NCBI GenBank assembly: GCA_026770585.1
Contig: MU646691.1
Coordinates: forward strand, 127,679-139,123
Direction: 5' to 3'
Source of the DNA: Baffinella frigidus
Lineage: Eukaryota > Cryptophyceae > Cryptomonadales > Baffinellaceae
DNA: 11,445 bases
Under the pieces are notes generated by a model. It saw only the letters and a program-made list of their open reading frames with translations, made no database searches and was not told where the DNA came from. Below are positions 1 to 6,913 of this stretch, piece after piece. Positions within the stretch are counted from its first letter, which is position 1; each line of letters opens with the position of its first letter. The translations under genes and the position numbers were made by a program.

Positions 1-99
1 ACCCTGCAACCCTAAACCCTAAACCCTAAACACTCAACCCTAAACTCTAAACTCTAAACCCAGCACCCTGAACCCCAAACTCTAAACCCTGAAACCCCG
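1..99 (+). repeat. Degenerate CCCTAAA telomere-like array
   Basis: About 13 heptamer-like units, several exactly CCCTAAA, others CCCTGAA, CTCTAAA or CCCCAAA. The degeneracy argues for an internal array rather than a live chromosome end. Confidence 0.85.
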
Positions 100-148
100 T
101 TGGATAACAGCCCCTGGCACGTCAGTTGACCCTGCATCCCCCCCACAG

Positions 149-283
149 GGGACCCCGCAGCACGGGGGCGCCTTTTCCGCCGCCTTCCCGAGGGGGGGGT
201 TCCAGGCGATGGACTCCTGGCCCATCGTGCAGCAGTGGCGACAGCAGGAGCAGCAGAAGCAGAGGGAGCAGCAGCAGGAGCAG
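149..283 (+). CDS. Candidate Gln-rich exon between telomere-like arrays
   Basis: A pyrimidine-rich tract ending in CCCCACAG at 148 could be a 3' splice site. From 149 one frame stays open with high-GC codons: GTPQHGGAFSAAFPRGGFQA, then MDSWPIVQQW, then a Gln/Glu/Arg tail (RQQEQQKQREQQQEQ). It runs 45 codons to CAG followed by GCAAAC, which could be a GC-type donor; otherwise the frame adds three codons and stops at TAA 293-295. The tail resembles a charged or coiled low-complexity segment. The CAG tail plus the start of the following array recurs at 489-530, so the exon border was copied locally. No upstream or downstream exon was found and no family is recognised. Confidence 0.35.
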
Positions 284-475
284 GCAAACCCTTAACTCTG
301 AACCCGCAACCGTACACCCAAACTCCTAAAACCTGAACCCGAAACCCGAAACCCGAAACCATAAACACTAAACATCAAACACTAAATCCTAAACCCTAAA
401 TCCTAAACCCTTGACCCTAACCCGTAGACCCTCAACCCTCAACCCTCAACCATCATCCATCCCTCATCCATCATC
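284..475 (+). repeat. Degenerate CCCTAAA/CCCGAAA/CCCTCAA array
   Basis: Mixed heptamer variants (AACCCGAAACCCGAAACC, then CCCTCAA units) grade into CATC-type low-complexity sequence at 450-475. It directly follows the Gln-rich exon candidate. Confidence 0.75.
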
Positions 476-505
476 ATGCCTCATCACTCAGCAGCAGCAG
501 CAGGC

Positions 506-727
506 AAACCCTCAACTCTGAACCCTGAACCCTGATCCCTGAACCCTAAACCTTGTACCCTGAACACCAAACACCAAACACTAAACACAAATCCCTAAAC
601 CCTAAACCCTAAACCCTAAACCCTAAACCCTAAACCCTAAACCCTAAACCCTAAACCCTAAACCCTAAACCCTAAACCCTAAACCCTACACCCTGAACCC
701 TAAACCCTCAACCCCAAACCCGAAAAC
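506..727 (+). repeat. Telomere-like array with 13 perfect CCCTAAA copies
   Basis: Variant units surround an exact block of 13 tandem CCCTAAA units at 593-683 (91 bp). This is the plant-type telomere heptamer, read on the C-rich strand from left to right. The perfect block suggests recent telomerase-type addition or recent expansion, compared with its degenerate flanks. Confidence 0.95.
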
Positions 728-781
728 CTTGGGAGCAGCATTGCGCTTGGAGAGGAACATGCTGAACGTGGTTGAATGTGT
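728..781 (-). CDS. Possible small minus-strand exon (18 codons)
   Basis: On the minus strand the tract TGTCCTGCCCGTCCTCAG looks like a 3' splice site and is followed by an open 54-bp segment reading THSTTFSMFLSKRNAAPK, then GTTTTC as a possible donor. Both ends are in phase 0. The intron that would follow starts at once into the telomere-like array (antisense orientation, TTTAGGG). There is no recognised family and no partner exon, so this is weak. Confidence 0.25.
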
Positions 782-872
782 CTGAGGACGGGCAGGACAA
801 ACGTCGTTGGCGTTCGCGCGCAAAATGGATATCCCCTCGGGTCCAGCAGCAATCCCCTCTGGTATGACCAGT

Positions 873-928
873 TCTCTCCTAGCAGACCAGTCAGCAAAAA
901 TCTCTCCTAGCAAACCAGTCAGCAAAAA
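873..928 (+). repeat. 28-bp tandem duplication
   Basis: Two adjacent 28-bp copies (873-900 and 901-928) starting TCTCTCCTAGCA and ending CAGTCAGCAAAAA, differing at one position. Confidence 0.85.
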
Positions 929-929
929 T

Positions 930-946
930 GTTCTAGAATGTTCTAG
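930..946. promoter_or_regulatory. Heat-shock-element-like palindrome
   Basis: TTC-TA-GAA-TG-TTC at 931-943 matches three alternating nTTCn/nGAAn pentamers, the heat shock factor consensus. It sits in the 14-bp palindrome CTAGAATGTTCTAG at 933-946. No gene start is recognised next to it, so function is only suggested. Confidence 0.3.
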
Positions 947-986
947 CTGAGTGTGTGGATCATTGTTAAAATATGATCCTGTGACC

Positions 987-1427
987 TTGGTCGGATAGCG
1001 AGGGGCCAAACCGACGTTTTGAGACGCTTTGATGAATTATTTTAACGATTAAATTACGCAAACACGTCCCCGTCACGTCACGGTCAACTGAAGGACGCAT
1101 CTACACGAAACGTCTTTAAAAAAGACGCAGAAACAATCGAGAAGATTCGATAAGGGGGTCAGCCGTCTATCTCAAACGAGATCCGCCCCCCGGTGAAATG
1201 AGATACGTCGCGGTTGAATTGGATAGGGGTGCATTTCACCCACGTGATAAGATTCGTCATCTTTACCACCTACGCGCCCTTTTTATATTGGTCCGACCCC
1301 CTTCCGCTTGACCTGGGGTCCTCTGGTTCCTGGGAATTGGAGCCATTCTGAACATCCCATCGGGATGTTCAGCGCCTTGAAGCCTAGAATCTCAAACGAT
1401 TTATTTGCCCCCTCGCTATCCGAGCAA
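987..1427. mobile_element. 441-bp element with 24-bp terminal inverted repeats
   Basis: The ends match over 24 bp with two mismatches (left starts TTGGTCGGATAGCGAG, right is its complement). The interior is AT-richer than its surroundings and shows no coding frame. It holds a perfect hairpin (1349-1371) and CGTCTTTAAAAAAGACG near 1109. A 24-bp near-identical direct repeat (961-984 and 1435-1458, CATTGTTAAAAYATGATCC core) brackets it at 2 and 7 bp distance. This looks like a non-autonomous DNA transposon; the superfamily cannot be assigned. Confidence 0.6.
1349..1371. repeat. Perfect hairpin, 10-bp stem with 3-nt loop
   Basis: TGAACATCCC, loop ATC, then GGGATGTTCA. It lies inside the 987-1427 element. 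Confidence 0.8.
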
Positions 1428-1771
1428 GGAGAGACATTGTTAAAACATGATCCTGTGAAGAGAGCCTAGTCTTTTTGTCCAATTGTCTCCACGACCGAAT
1501 TGTTGCTGACACAACAAGATATCCCCCCGGGTCCCCGTGGTGTAGTAAAGTATCCCCTAGTGTCCATTACCCCTGTTTTGTCCGTCAGCGTGTAGTAAAA
1601 GCCCAATTTGGTCGAGAGCCCACCGTCCAACGCTCTAGACTCTACGAACGTCTTACACATGAATTACGAGTACATCCGTAGACCCTTGATCAGCAGTGCC
1701 TCTTTGCTCCTGAACCCCGTGGGGAGTCTCGGGCTCGAGCCCAACACAGCCCGTGCACCTCTCGTGCCCTC
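1428..1771. other. Non-genic spacer
   Basis: No supported exon. It contains the right copy of the 24-bp direct repeat (1435-1458), a GATATCCCC-CGGGTCC motif (about 1518-1535) shared with about 827-842, and the palindrome GGGCTCGAGCCC (about 1731-1742). Open frames on both strands here lack recognisable content. Confidence 0.6.
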
Positions 1772-1887
1772 TACAGGGGTACCTCGCCCATAAGAAACCG
1801 CCCCGCCCCTAGGATCACCATAGGACCCCACATGTACATGAAGGGTCCTAGGAAAGGGCGGTTTCTTATGAGCGAGGTACCCCTGTA
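1772..1887. mobile_element. Miniature inverted-repeat element, family 1, copy A
   Basis: Ends CAGGGGTACCTCGC...GCGAGGTACCCCTG flanked by TA on both sides, with inverted arms of about 33 bp (CCCATAAGAAACCGCCCC matches the other arm closely). The length is 116 bp with TA, and there is no coding capacity. TA flanks fit the Tc1/mariner target preference; the terminal CAGGGG also resembles hAT ends, but no 8-bp duplication is present. Confidence 0.9.
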
Positions 1888-1912
1888 CAAGTGTTACTCG
1901 AAATTAAGGACA

Positions 1913-1984
1913 CGCACCGCCCCTAGGGTGGTCTTGTACTCCCTAGGCATAGGCCTGCGGTAGGACCCTAGGGCAGTGCGCGTT
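1913..1984. repeat. Short imperfect palindrome related to the family 1 core
   Basis: Arms CGCACCGCCCCTAGGG and its complement-like partner CCCTAGGGCAGTGCGCG flank CCCTAGGCATAGGCCTGCGG. It shares the CCTAGGCAT/GCCT core with family 1 copies but lacks the CAGGGG ends. Confidence 0.5.
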
Positions 1985-2203
1985 GAGTATGATCGAGACA
2001 TTTAGTTCGAGCCCTCCCTGGACGCCTTAAGTTTATGGTCCGACGTCACAAGTTCAATAAAATTCTCTTTTCTGCGCGTTCTGAATTTCGAGTGGAATAA
2101 CCCCTGTACTGCACACCCCGTGGGTGCATGTACCGCGCGCCTCATTTTCACGGGAATGCCGTCCATCCCGACCCTCGTCCTGACGCAAGAAACACCGTGC
2201 ATC

Positions 2204-2323
2204 TACAGGGGTACCTCGCTCACAAGGAGGCGCAACCCCCTAGGACCCTGTCGGCCTATCTGTGGCCCTACGGTGGTGGTCCTGGGAGGGGGGGGGGCTC
2301 CTTATGAACGAGGCACCCCTGTA
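2204..2323. mobile_element. Miniature inverted-repeat element, family 1, copy B
   Basis: Same CAGGGGTACCTCGCT end with TA flanks; 120 bp. The right arm is diverged (AACGAGGCACCCCTG) and carries a G-run. Only 18 bp separate it from copy C. Confidence 0.85.
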
Positions 2324-2341
2324 CTGCCAAGCGCGAGCACG

Positions 2342-2464
2342 TACAGGGGTACCTCGCTCAAAAGAAAACGCCCCCCCCCCCTAGGGCCACCCTAGGGCCC
2401 TAGGCATGAGCCTACTGTAGGGTCCTAGGGGGAGGTGGTTTCTTATGAGCGAGGTACCCCTGTA
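2342..2464. mobile_element. Miniature inverted-repeat element, family 1, copy C
   Basis: TA-flanked CAGGGGTACCTCGCT...GAGCGAGGTACCCCTG; 123 bp. The centre reads CCTAGGGCCACCCTAGGGCC, then CCTAGGCATGAGCCTACTGTAGGG. Confidence 0.9.
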
Positions 2465-2882
2465 CACGAGACAGGAGTCTCTCTCGCGCGCGGCAGCGCT
2501 GTCTGACGCCTCTCACAGCTCCGACGAGACGAAGAGGGGCTCCTCCTTGGGCGGGGCGGCTGCCTCCCTGCCGGGCGCGCGCGCACGCTTCAGTAGCCAC
2601 ACCAGAATGCGAGAGGGACCTATTTAAAAGTGAGTTGTAACATTTGTGTGACTTTCGTGAGATTGGTCACGCAACTCTGCGAAATTAGCACAGTCACGAG
2701 GTTGGAATACCCTATCCTGGTACACATATTTACATCCCCACATGTAAGTAGGTTCCTCCAGCATTCTGGAGTGGAACGTGCGGGATTGCATGACCATGAA
2801 GTTATCTCCATGAAGCTATCCACACCCGACCCGCAAACGGAGAACGCCCGGTGGTCCTCCCAAGAGTGGTCCTCCCCGGAGT
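2465..2882. other. Spacer without a confident gene
   Basis: 2470-2610 is GC-rich and open on both strands, with Ser/Ala-rich translation and no recognised motif. CTATTTAAAAG at about 2620 is TATA-like. On the minus strand a frame of about 86 codons without ATG is open from about 2880 to its stop near 2620, partly built from a local repeat (GTGGTCCTCC twice). None reaches the level of a gene call. Confidence 0.5.
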
Positions 2883-2957
2883 AGGGTTTGGGGTTTAGGG
2901 TTTGGGGTTTGGGGTTTGGGGTTTGGGGTTTGGGGTTTGGGGTTTGGGGTTTGGGGT
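2883..2957 (+). repeat. TTTGGGG tandem array
   Basis: About ten heptamers, nearly all TTTGGGG with an occasional TTTAGGG. G-runs of four at 3-bp spacing on the plus strand could form G-quadruplexes. It is followed by two GGAGGCTTTGGGGT units (to about 2985). Pro/Lys/Thr/Asn-repeat peptides read from the other strand are artefacts of this array. Confidence 0.9.
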
Positions 2958-3103
2958 GGAGGCTTTGGGGTGGAGGCTTTGGGGTGGGGTGGATGTGCTT
3001 TGAGCTTGAGGGCGAGCAAGAGGTGAAGGAGGGCCGCCGTCCCTCCCCAGAATAAATAGTCCCAGCCCAGAATAAATTCTAATCCGCCAGGCGTCCATCG
3101 AAA

Positions 3104-3154
3104 GGATTTCTGGTACAAAACTAGGTGTTTGAGGTAAGCTCAGAAATGGCTCCA
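3104..3154 (+). repeat. Dispersed degenerate repeat, copy 1
   Basis: Shares TTTCYGGTACAAA, then GGTGTT, then GAAATGGCTCC in the same order with 4593-4646. Spacing differs by 4 bp. Confidence 0.5.
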
Positions 3155-3186
3155 GGCCCCACGCAAAACCTAAAATATGATCTAAC

Positions 3187-3367
3187 GCCAATGTGGAAAG
3201 GCTTGGCCAATTCTGAGGACCTGGCCACCTGAGAACCCAAGGCTTTGGGGGCATTTAGTGTCCTAGATTCAAATCTACAATCCAAATCTAGAACACTAAA
3301 TGTCCCAAAAACCTTCGGTTCTCAGGTTCGCAGGTTCTCAGAATTGGCCAAGTCTTTCCACATTGGC
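3187..3367. mobile_element. 181-bp foldback element with arms of about 85-90 bp
   Basis: The sequence from GCCAATGTGGAAAGGCTTGG pairs with its inverted copy ending CCACATTGGC over nearly the full length: CTGAGAACC with GGTTCTCAG, CATTTAGTGT with ACACTAAATG, and TCTAGATT near the centre. Only a short loop near 3277 is unpaired. TCTA occurs just outside both ends, a possible 4-bp duplication. No coding capacity. The arms are far longer than in the other miniature elements here. Confidence 0.85.
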
Positions 3368-3402
3368 TCTATTGAGGACCAAACGGATATTAGCGCAGAA
3401 GG

Positions 3403-3651
3403 GTGATCCTGGCGTGCGCATGTACTGGAGAGGACCGGGCCCGCCTCTGGGCTGAAGACAATGGCACCTACCTAGCCAGGGTGGTTCCTGTTGTTGGTCC
3501 TCTGCGGAACACATTAGCCCGTCGAGTTTCCGCACAACAAGTTCCAGTGTCCGCCTATGTTGGGAGCTCGAAGAACCTAAAGAACCTAGAGGAGATTGTG
3601 GGGGGGACTCACTGTGGGAGGTGGTGCTTGACGACGCCGTCTTTCTCGTAG
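3403..3651 (+). CDS. Weak coding candidate of unknown function
   Basis: An open frame of 82 codons without an ATG start. The part from about 3520 to 3600 (VSAQQVPVSAYVGSSKNLKN, then LEEI) looks protein-like in composition, whereas the two ends look like noise. A possible acceptor lies at 3394-3395 (GCGCAG), but its best frame closes after 18 codons. It could be a relic exon or a fragment of a dispersed element. It lies directly downstream of the 181-bp foldback at 3187-3367. Confidence 0.22.
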   Translation: MILACACTGEDRARLWAEDNGTYLARVVPVVGPLRNTLARRVSAQQVPVSAYVGSSKNLKNLEEIVGGTHCGRWCLTTPSFS

Positions 3652-3670
3652 AACCGCGCGTCTCTGCTCA

Positions 3671-3698
3671 CCCACCACCAAGTGTCAACCCCCATTCG
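3671..3698 (+). repeat. 28-bp direct repeat, copy 1
   Basis: CCCACCACCAAGTGTCAACC plus CCCATTCG, repeated exactly at 3924-3951. A preceding CGCGTCTCTGCTCAC (3657-3671) recurs at 3779-3793. Confidence 0.9.
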
Positions 3699-3923
3699 TC
3701 TCTCCCGACCACTTAGCAGCCACCGGGGCCTTCGATCATGTGTCCATCTAAACGATTCTGGTAGAAATTGCAATTCCTCGCGTCTCTGCTCACGGGGAAA
3801 GCGAGGTTTGATGAATAGTCAAACACGACCGCTGTACGCAAGGTGGTGAGGTGGGACGAGACGCGAGGACTCCAGTAGCCCGGAACCACCCCGGAGGGTA
3901 GGGTGGTTGCTCGCTCACCATGC

Positions 3924-3951
3924 CCCACCACCAAGTGTCAACCCCCATTCG
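3924..3951 (+). repeat. 28-bp direct repeat, copy 2
   Basis: Exact copy of 3671-3698. The CCCCCATTCGTTCTC end recurs a third time at 4011-4025. No gene is supported between 3655 and 4113; the stretch is a patchwork of short direct repeats. Confidence 0.9.
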
Positions 3952-4113
3952 TTCTCTCACGTTGAATTTCTAGAATGCACCGTGGAATGGTTGGGGGTGC
4001 ACTCTGAAACCCCCCATTCGTTCTCCCACGTTCTCTCACGATGCACCCTCAAAATTCATGGGAAGAGACCGAGAAAGCACCCCCCCATCTTTGCACACCC
4101 GTTTCATGGTTCC

Positions 4114-4240
4114 TAGATCTGTCCGAGTAAAGTTGGGCACGTCATTAAATACATTTAAACGTCTAAATGTATTAAATTTGCACTGGAATCCCTGCTCTAA
4201 AACTCAAAATGACGTGCCCAGATTTACTCGGACAGAGCTA
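4114..4240. mobile_element. Miniature inverted-repeat element, family 2, copy D
   Basis: Inverted arms of 33 bp: TAGATCTGTCCGAGTAAAGT, then TGGGCACGTCATT, paired with AATGACGTGCCCAGATTTAC, then TCGGACAGAGCTA. It is bordered by TA and has no coding capacity. The centre holds a second short inverted pair, ACATTTA/TAAATGT. Confidence 0.9.
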
Positions 4241-4426
4241 TGGTTCGGAGAGGGGGGGGGGGGTACCCGGCACCGATGGACTGGCGGCCCTTGAACGGGT
4301 TGTGCCCCAGGAAGACCTGCAGTTCGCTTGCAAATCACGCCCACCCAAAAAGCGAGAAACACACAGTGAAACACATGCGTCCAATTCCATCGCCGGTTAA
4401 TGTAATCTATTTTGAAACGCGTCCAT

Positions 4427-4587
4427 CCACACAACGGGCTACGAAGGGATTTTCGGCCCAAATCGGGTCACCTTTCCGCTGCCTGATCCATAGGAATCCC
4501 CCCATATTCCTACGGGTTGCCTACCGTAGGGTCGCAGGTCTTATCGCTTAGGGCTTATTCAAAATCCCTTCCAAGTCCGCTGTGTGG
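4427..4587. mobile_element. Miniature inverted-repeat element, family 3, copy H
   Basis: Arms of 27 bp: CCACACAACGGGCTACGAAG plus GGATTTT, paired with AAAATCCCTTCCAAGTCCGC plus TGTGTGG, four mismatches. The centre contains CCTACGGG/CCGTAGGG. No clear target duplication. The family is confirmed by the copy at 10451-10614. Confidence 0.9.
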
Positions 4588-4592
4588 CTAGA

Positions 4593-4646
4593 GAATTTCC
4601 GGTACAAACCCCGGTGTTGTAAAATCTAAAAGTACGAAATGGCTCC
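4593..4646 (+). repeat. Dispersed degenerate repeat, copy 2
   Basis: Partner of 3104-3154 (TTTCCGGTACAAA, GGTGTT, GAAATGGCTCC). It abuts the right end of a family-3 element. Confidence 0.5.
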
Positions 4647-4757
4647 GATGCCAAGCCAAATCCGAGATATAAAATTTGAGTCGACGGGACTAAATTCGCG
4701 GCAGTTCGCTCGAGGGCAACGTTCTGCTGCGCACTTCACATTTTTGCAGGGACGGCA

Positions 4758-4875
4758 CCACGCCAGAGGGGCCGAGAGAAACCGACGTCTTAAGATCTGA
4801 CGTGGTTAACTTAAGTATTCAAGGGCTTTCCCCTAAAACATGTTCAAACGTGGATGTTGAATCCCTCTGGCGTGG
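4758..4875. mobile_element. 118-bp inverted-repeat element, single copy seen
   Basis: Perfect 13-bp terminal inverted repeat CCACGCCAGAGGG / CCCTCTGGCGTGG. It begins 12 bp inside the putative intron that follows the GTGAGT donor at 4887 on the minus strand. Confidence 0.6.
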
Positions 4876-4887
4876 CGGGAAACTCAC

Positions 4888-5927
4888 CGGCGAAAAGCGG
4901 TAGCAGTCGCTGATGAGCGCCTCCGGGATAAACTGCCAGGAACATCCGCCACATTCATCAGCTTCACCCATTGGACGCTACAAGGAATCACTGGATGGCA
5001 ACCGACACGTCTTATCCGCATATTTTTGCGGGTGGAAAAGTCATTTTACCCGATCAACAAATCGATTTTTCTCCAAAAGTAGCCAATTTGTGAAGAAGAA
5101 TTGTGAACTGACCGCAATTCCCGAATTCTAGACAGTCGTTCCGCGTAGCGAGGCAGCGGGTATCTAGCGCTGCCTGAGTAAAACTGGGCCCACCATAAAG
5201 TGCATTTAGAGCAGGAAATCTAGTAGAAAAGCGCAACTATAGTACATTTATGGCGAGCCCATTTTGACGCAGACAGAGGTAGGATATGATGGCAACGCCG
5301 ACGCGTGTCGCCTGATGCGCGACCGAGCCAGCCGTTGGGAGTTTGGGGTGTGGGGTTTGGGGTTTTAAGTTTTTAGGGTTCATGGCTCAGGGTTGATGGC
5401 TCAGGGTTCAGGGTTCAGGGTTCAGGGTGGTTGCAAGGCTGTGGCGGGAGCCCCGGTGCAGCGGCAGAGTGTCTCTGCCAGCGTTTGCCGGAATGTTGGT
5501 GCAGGGTGAGAGGGCGCTAGGACGGTAGATGTAAGGCTACCGGGAAACGGGTATTCAAAGACCCATGGCGCTCGTCGTCCCGCTGAATCATCTCGGTCAT
5601 CAAGTGGATCCGGACCAGTTGATCGTCGATAAAGAACTGCACTGCCAGCCAGAAAATTTCACCTAAGTCAACTGCCCTCAGAGCCAGAGCCTTAAGTCAA
5701 GTGGGTGCTCTGAGAGCACCCTCCCCGGTAACTTACAGCCGGGGATCAGCCAGTTGACTTCTGGTGAAATATCCTGGCTAGCAGTGAAGTTTCTCTCTGA
5801 GAGGGGGGACCTTGACAGCGACGGCGGGGTAGAAGTGGAGCGCGACGTGGAGGATGACGATCGTCAGGAGCAGGCAGATGGTGAAGGTGATGTATGTGGT
5901 TCCCCACGCGTTCTGCGAGGCGTCCAT
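4888..5927 (-). CDS. Small single-pass membrane protein, unknown family, multi-exon, 3' end unresolved
   Basis: The ATG at 5927 has an in-frame TGA just upstream. Exon 1 (5927-5811, 39 codons) has a short N terminus (MDASQNAWGTTY) and then a strongly hydrophobic stretch, ITFTICLLLTIVILHVALHF, which fits a transmembrane helix or signal anchor at about residues 13-32. A GTCCCC donor leads to a 174-bp intron made mostly of an inverted-repeat element. Exon 2 begins at 5636 in phase 0 (FFIDDQLVRIHLMTEMIQRD, then DERHG). It ends either at 5563 (donor GTCTTT, phase 2) or at 5541 (donor GTAGCC, phase 0). Only the phase-0 choice keeps the next clear exon open: 4932-4888, IPEALISDCYRFSP, flanked by a GGCAG acceptor and a canonical GTGAGT donor. 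I do not recognise the family. Further exons below 4888 are likely, but none could be placed. Exons 1 and 2 are the most secure; membership of the 45-bp third exon is inferred. Confidence 0.5.
5165..5281. mobile_element. Miniature inverted-repeat element, family 2, copy E
   Basis: TAGCGCTGCCTGAGTAAAAC, then TGGGCC, paired with a diverged right arm ending ACGCAGACAGAGGTA. TA at both borders. It lies in the second intron of the membrane-protein model. Confidence 0.75.
5337..5430 (+). repeat. Telomere-like G-strand array with GGGTTCA units
   Basis: TTTGGGG and TTTAGGG variants, then ATGGCTCAGGGTTG, then CAGGGTT units three or more times. On the minus strand, the sense of the surrounding intron, it reads CCCTGAA/CCCTAAA. 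Confidence 0.75.
5641..5785. mobile_element. Intron-filling inverted-repeat element (introner-like)
   Basis: Terminal inverted arms of about 34 bp (ACTGCCAGCCAGAAAATTTC, then ACCTAAGTCAACTG, against CAGTTGACTTCTGGTGAAAT, then ATCCTGGCTAGCAGT) with few mismatches. An internal hairpin GGTGCTC-TGA-GAGCACC lies at 5704-5720. The element takes up 145 of the 174 bases of an intron (5637-5810, minus strand) and ends 4 bases from its 3' splice site. Confidence 0.75.
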
Positions 5928-6242
5928 GAATCAAACGACACACCGATCCAGCCAACACCGGACCAATCAATTTATATGCGTCCCCAGAATCCCCACGCGT
6001 GATGCGATCAATCCGTGAATTAGGGAACGCACCAACCAATCAATCCATGCATCCATCAATCACCAATCAATCAATCAATCAACCAACCAACCAACCAATC
6101 AATCAACCACTGAATCGACGAATCAACCGACTCGTCCTGAGCCGGCCAGGGTCAGGGGGGTCAGGGGGATGTGCAGGACGTAATGATGATGAGATCCTAA
6201 GTCAGGTGCTCCGAAGGGGCCTGATGTGGAACACGGCTATCT
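5928..6242. other. Upstream region of the membrane-protein gene with CAAT/CAAC repeats
   Basis: Between the start codon at 5927 and the small palindromic element. It holds a tetranucleotide tract of CAAT and CAAC units (about 6033-6115) and a GTCAGGGG duplication (about 6150-6166). No exon was recognised; it probably includes the 5' untranslated region and promoter of the minus-strand gene. Confidence 0.45.
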
Positions 6243-6337
6243 CTTAAGTGGCCACGGGGTCGAATTCGACCCCAAAGAGATCGTAGGCAGGTCCTAGGGC
6301 CCTACGGTAGGGCGTATGAGCCTACTGGCCACCTAAG
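6243..6337. mobile_element. 95-bp inverted-repeat element with a perfect inner palindrome
   Basis: 12-bp terminal repeat CTTAAGTGGCCA / TGGCCACCTAAG, one mismatch. Inside is the perfect 18-bp palindrome GGGGTCGAATTCGACCCC (6256-6273). It also holds a GTCCTAGGG...ATGAGCCTAC segment that resembles the centre of family 1 copy C. Confidence 0.6.
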
Positions 6338-6552
6338 GGGGTAAAGCGAGATTTAATAAGTAGATAAACCGACGGCGCACGCTAGGGGGGGGGGGTTCGA
6401 GGGATATAGCTATTGGTATAATACAAGGCCAAAGGTGGGAGGGGAGTGCGGGAGGTACCATGCTTTCGTTGTATGCCTTCTCAAGCTCCTGCGCCACGCA
6501 GACCATCCGTCAGAACACAGTATCTCCACGCTTGAGAGTATCACAGAAGAAC

Positions 6553-6624
6553 AAGAAGAAGAAGAAGAAGAAGAAGAAGAAGAAGAAGAAGAAGAAGAGG
6601 AGGAGGAGGAGGAGGAGGAGAAAA
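6553..6624 (+). repeat. (AAG)n(AGG)n purine tract
   Basis: An uninterrupted 72-base purine run, about 15 AAG units followed by about 7 AGG units. It gives poly-Glu on the plus strand and Ser/Leu runs on the minus strand. It could form triplex DNA. No gene is supported in 6340-6913. Confidence 0.9.
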
Positions 6625-6913
6625 TCGTGAGACGGAGCCACGCACGAACAAAGTGGTCAAATCGAGCAAGGGAATGCCCCACTCAGAAGCCGCGACACAC
6701 GCCCCCCTATTCTCGAATCTCTCCAGTCTCGCACACCCCACGCCGTGCGTCAACTGTTCCACGCTGTCTGTGCGCTGCCCGACCCCCACCCACCCCAAAA
6801 CCCCTCCTCCTCAGCGCCAAGCATCGCGTGGTCGCTTCCTACAAGGCAAGGCTGGCTGGTGGACATAGCGAGGGGGATGTAGCTGCTGCGAACCGTGCAG
6901 GTCTGTTTCAGTC

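Noticed and set aside
1-727. A true chromosome end at the left border
   Set aside because: Orientation fits a left telomere, but the outermost array is degenerate, a plausible exon lies inside, and similar arrays occur across the window, so interstitial arrays explain it better.
2816-3254. Minus-strand Pro/Lys/Gln/Thr/Asn-repeat proteins
   Set aside because: They are direct translations of the TTTGGGG array and stop or lose character outside it.
4555-4730. Minus-strand open frame after a GCAGCAG acceptor-like site, as a fourth exon of the membrane-protein gene
   Set aside because: It runs through the dispersed degenerate repeat and stops inside the family-3 element, so it is more likely repeat sequence than coding.
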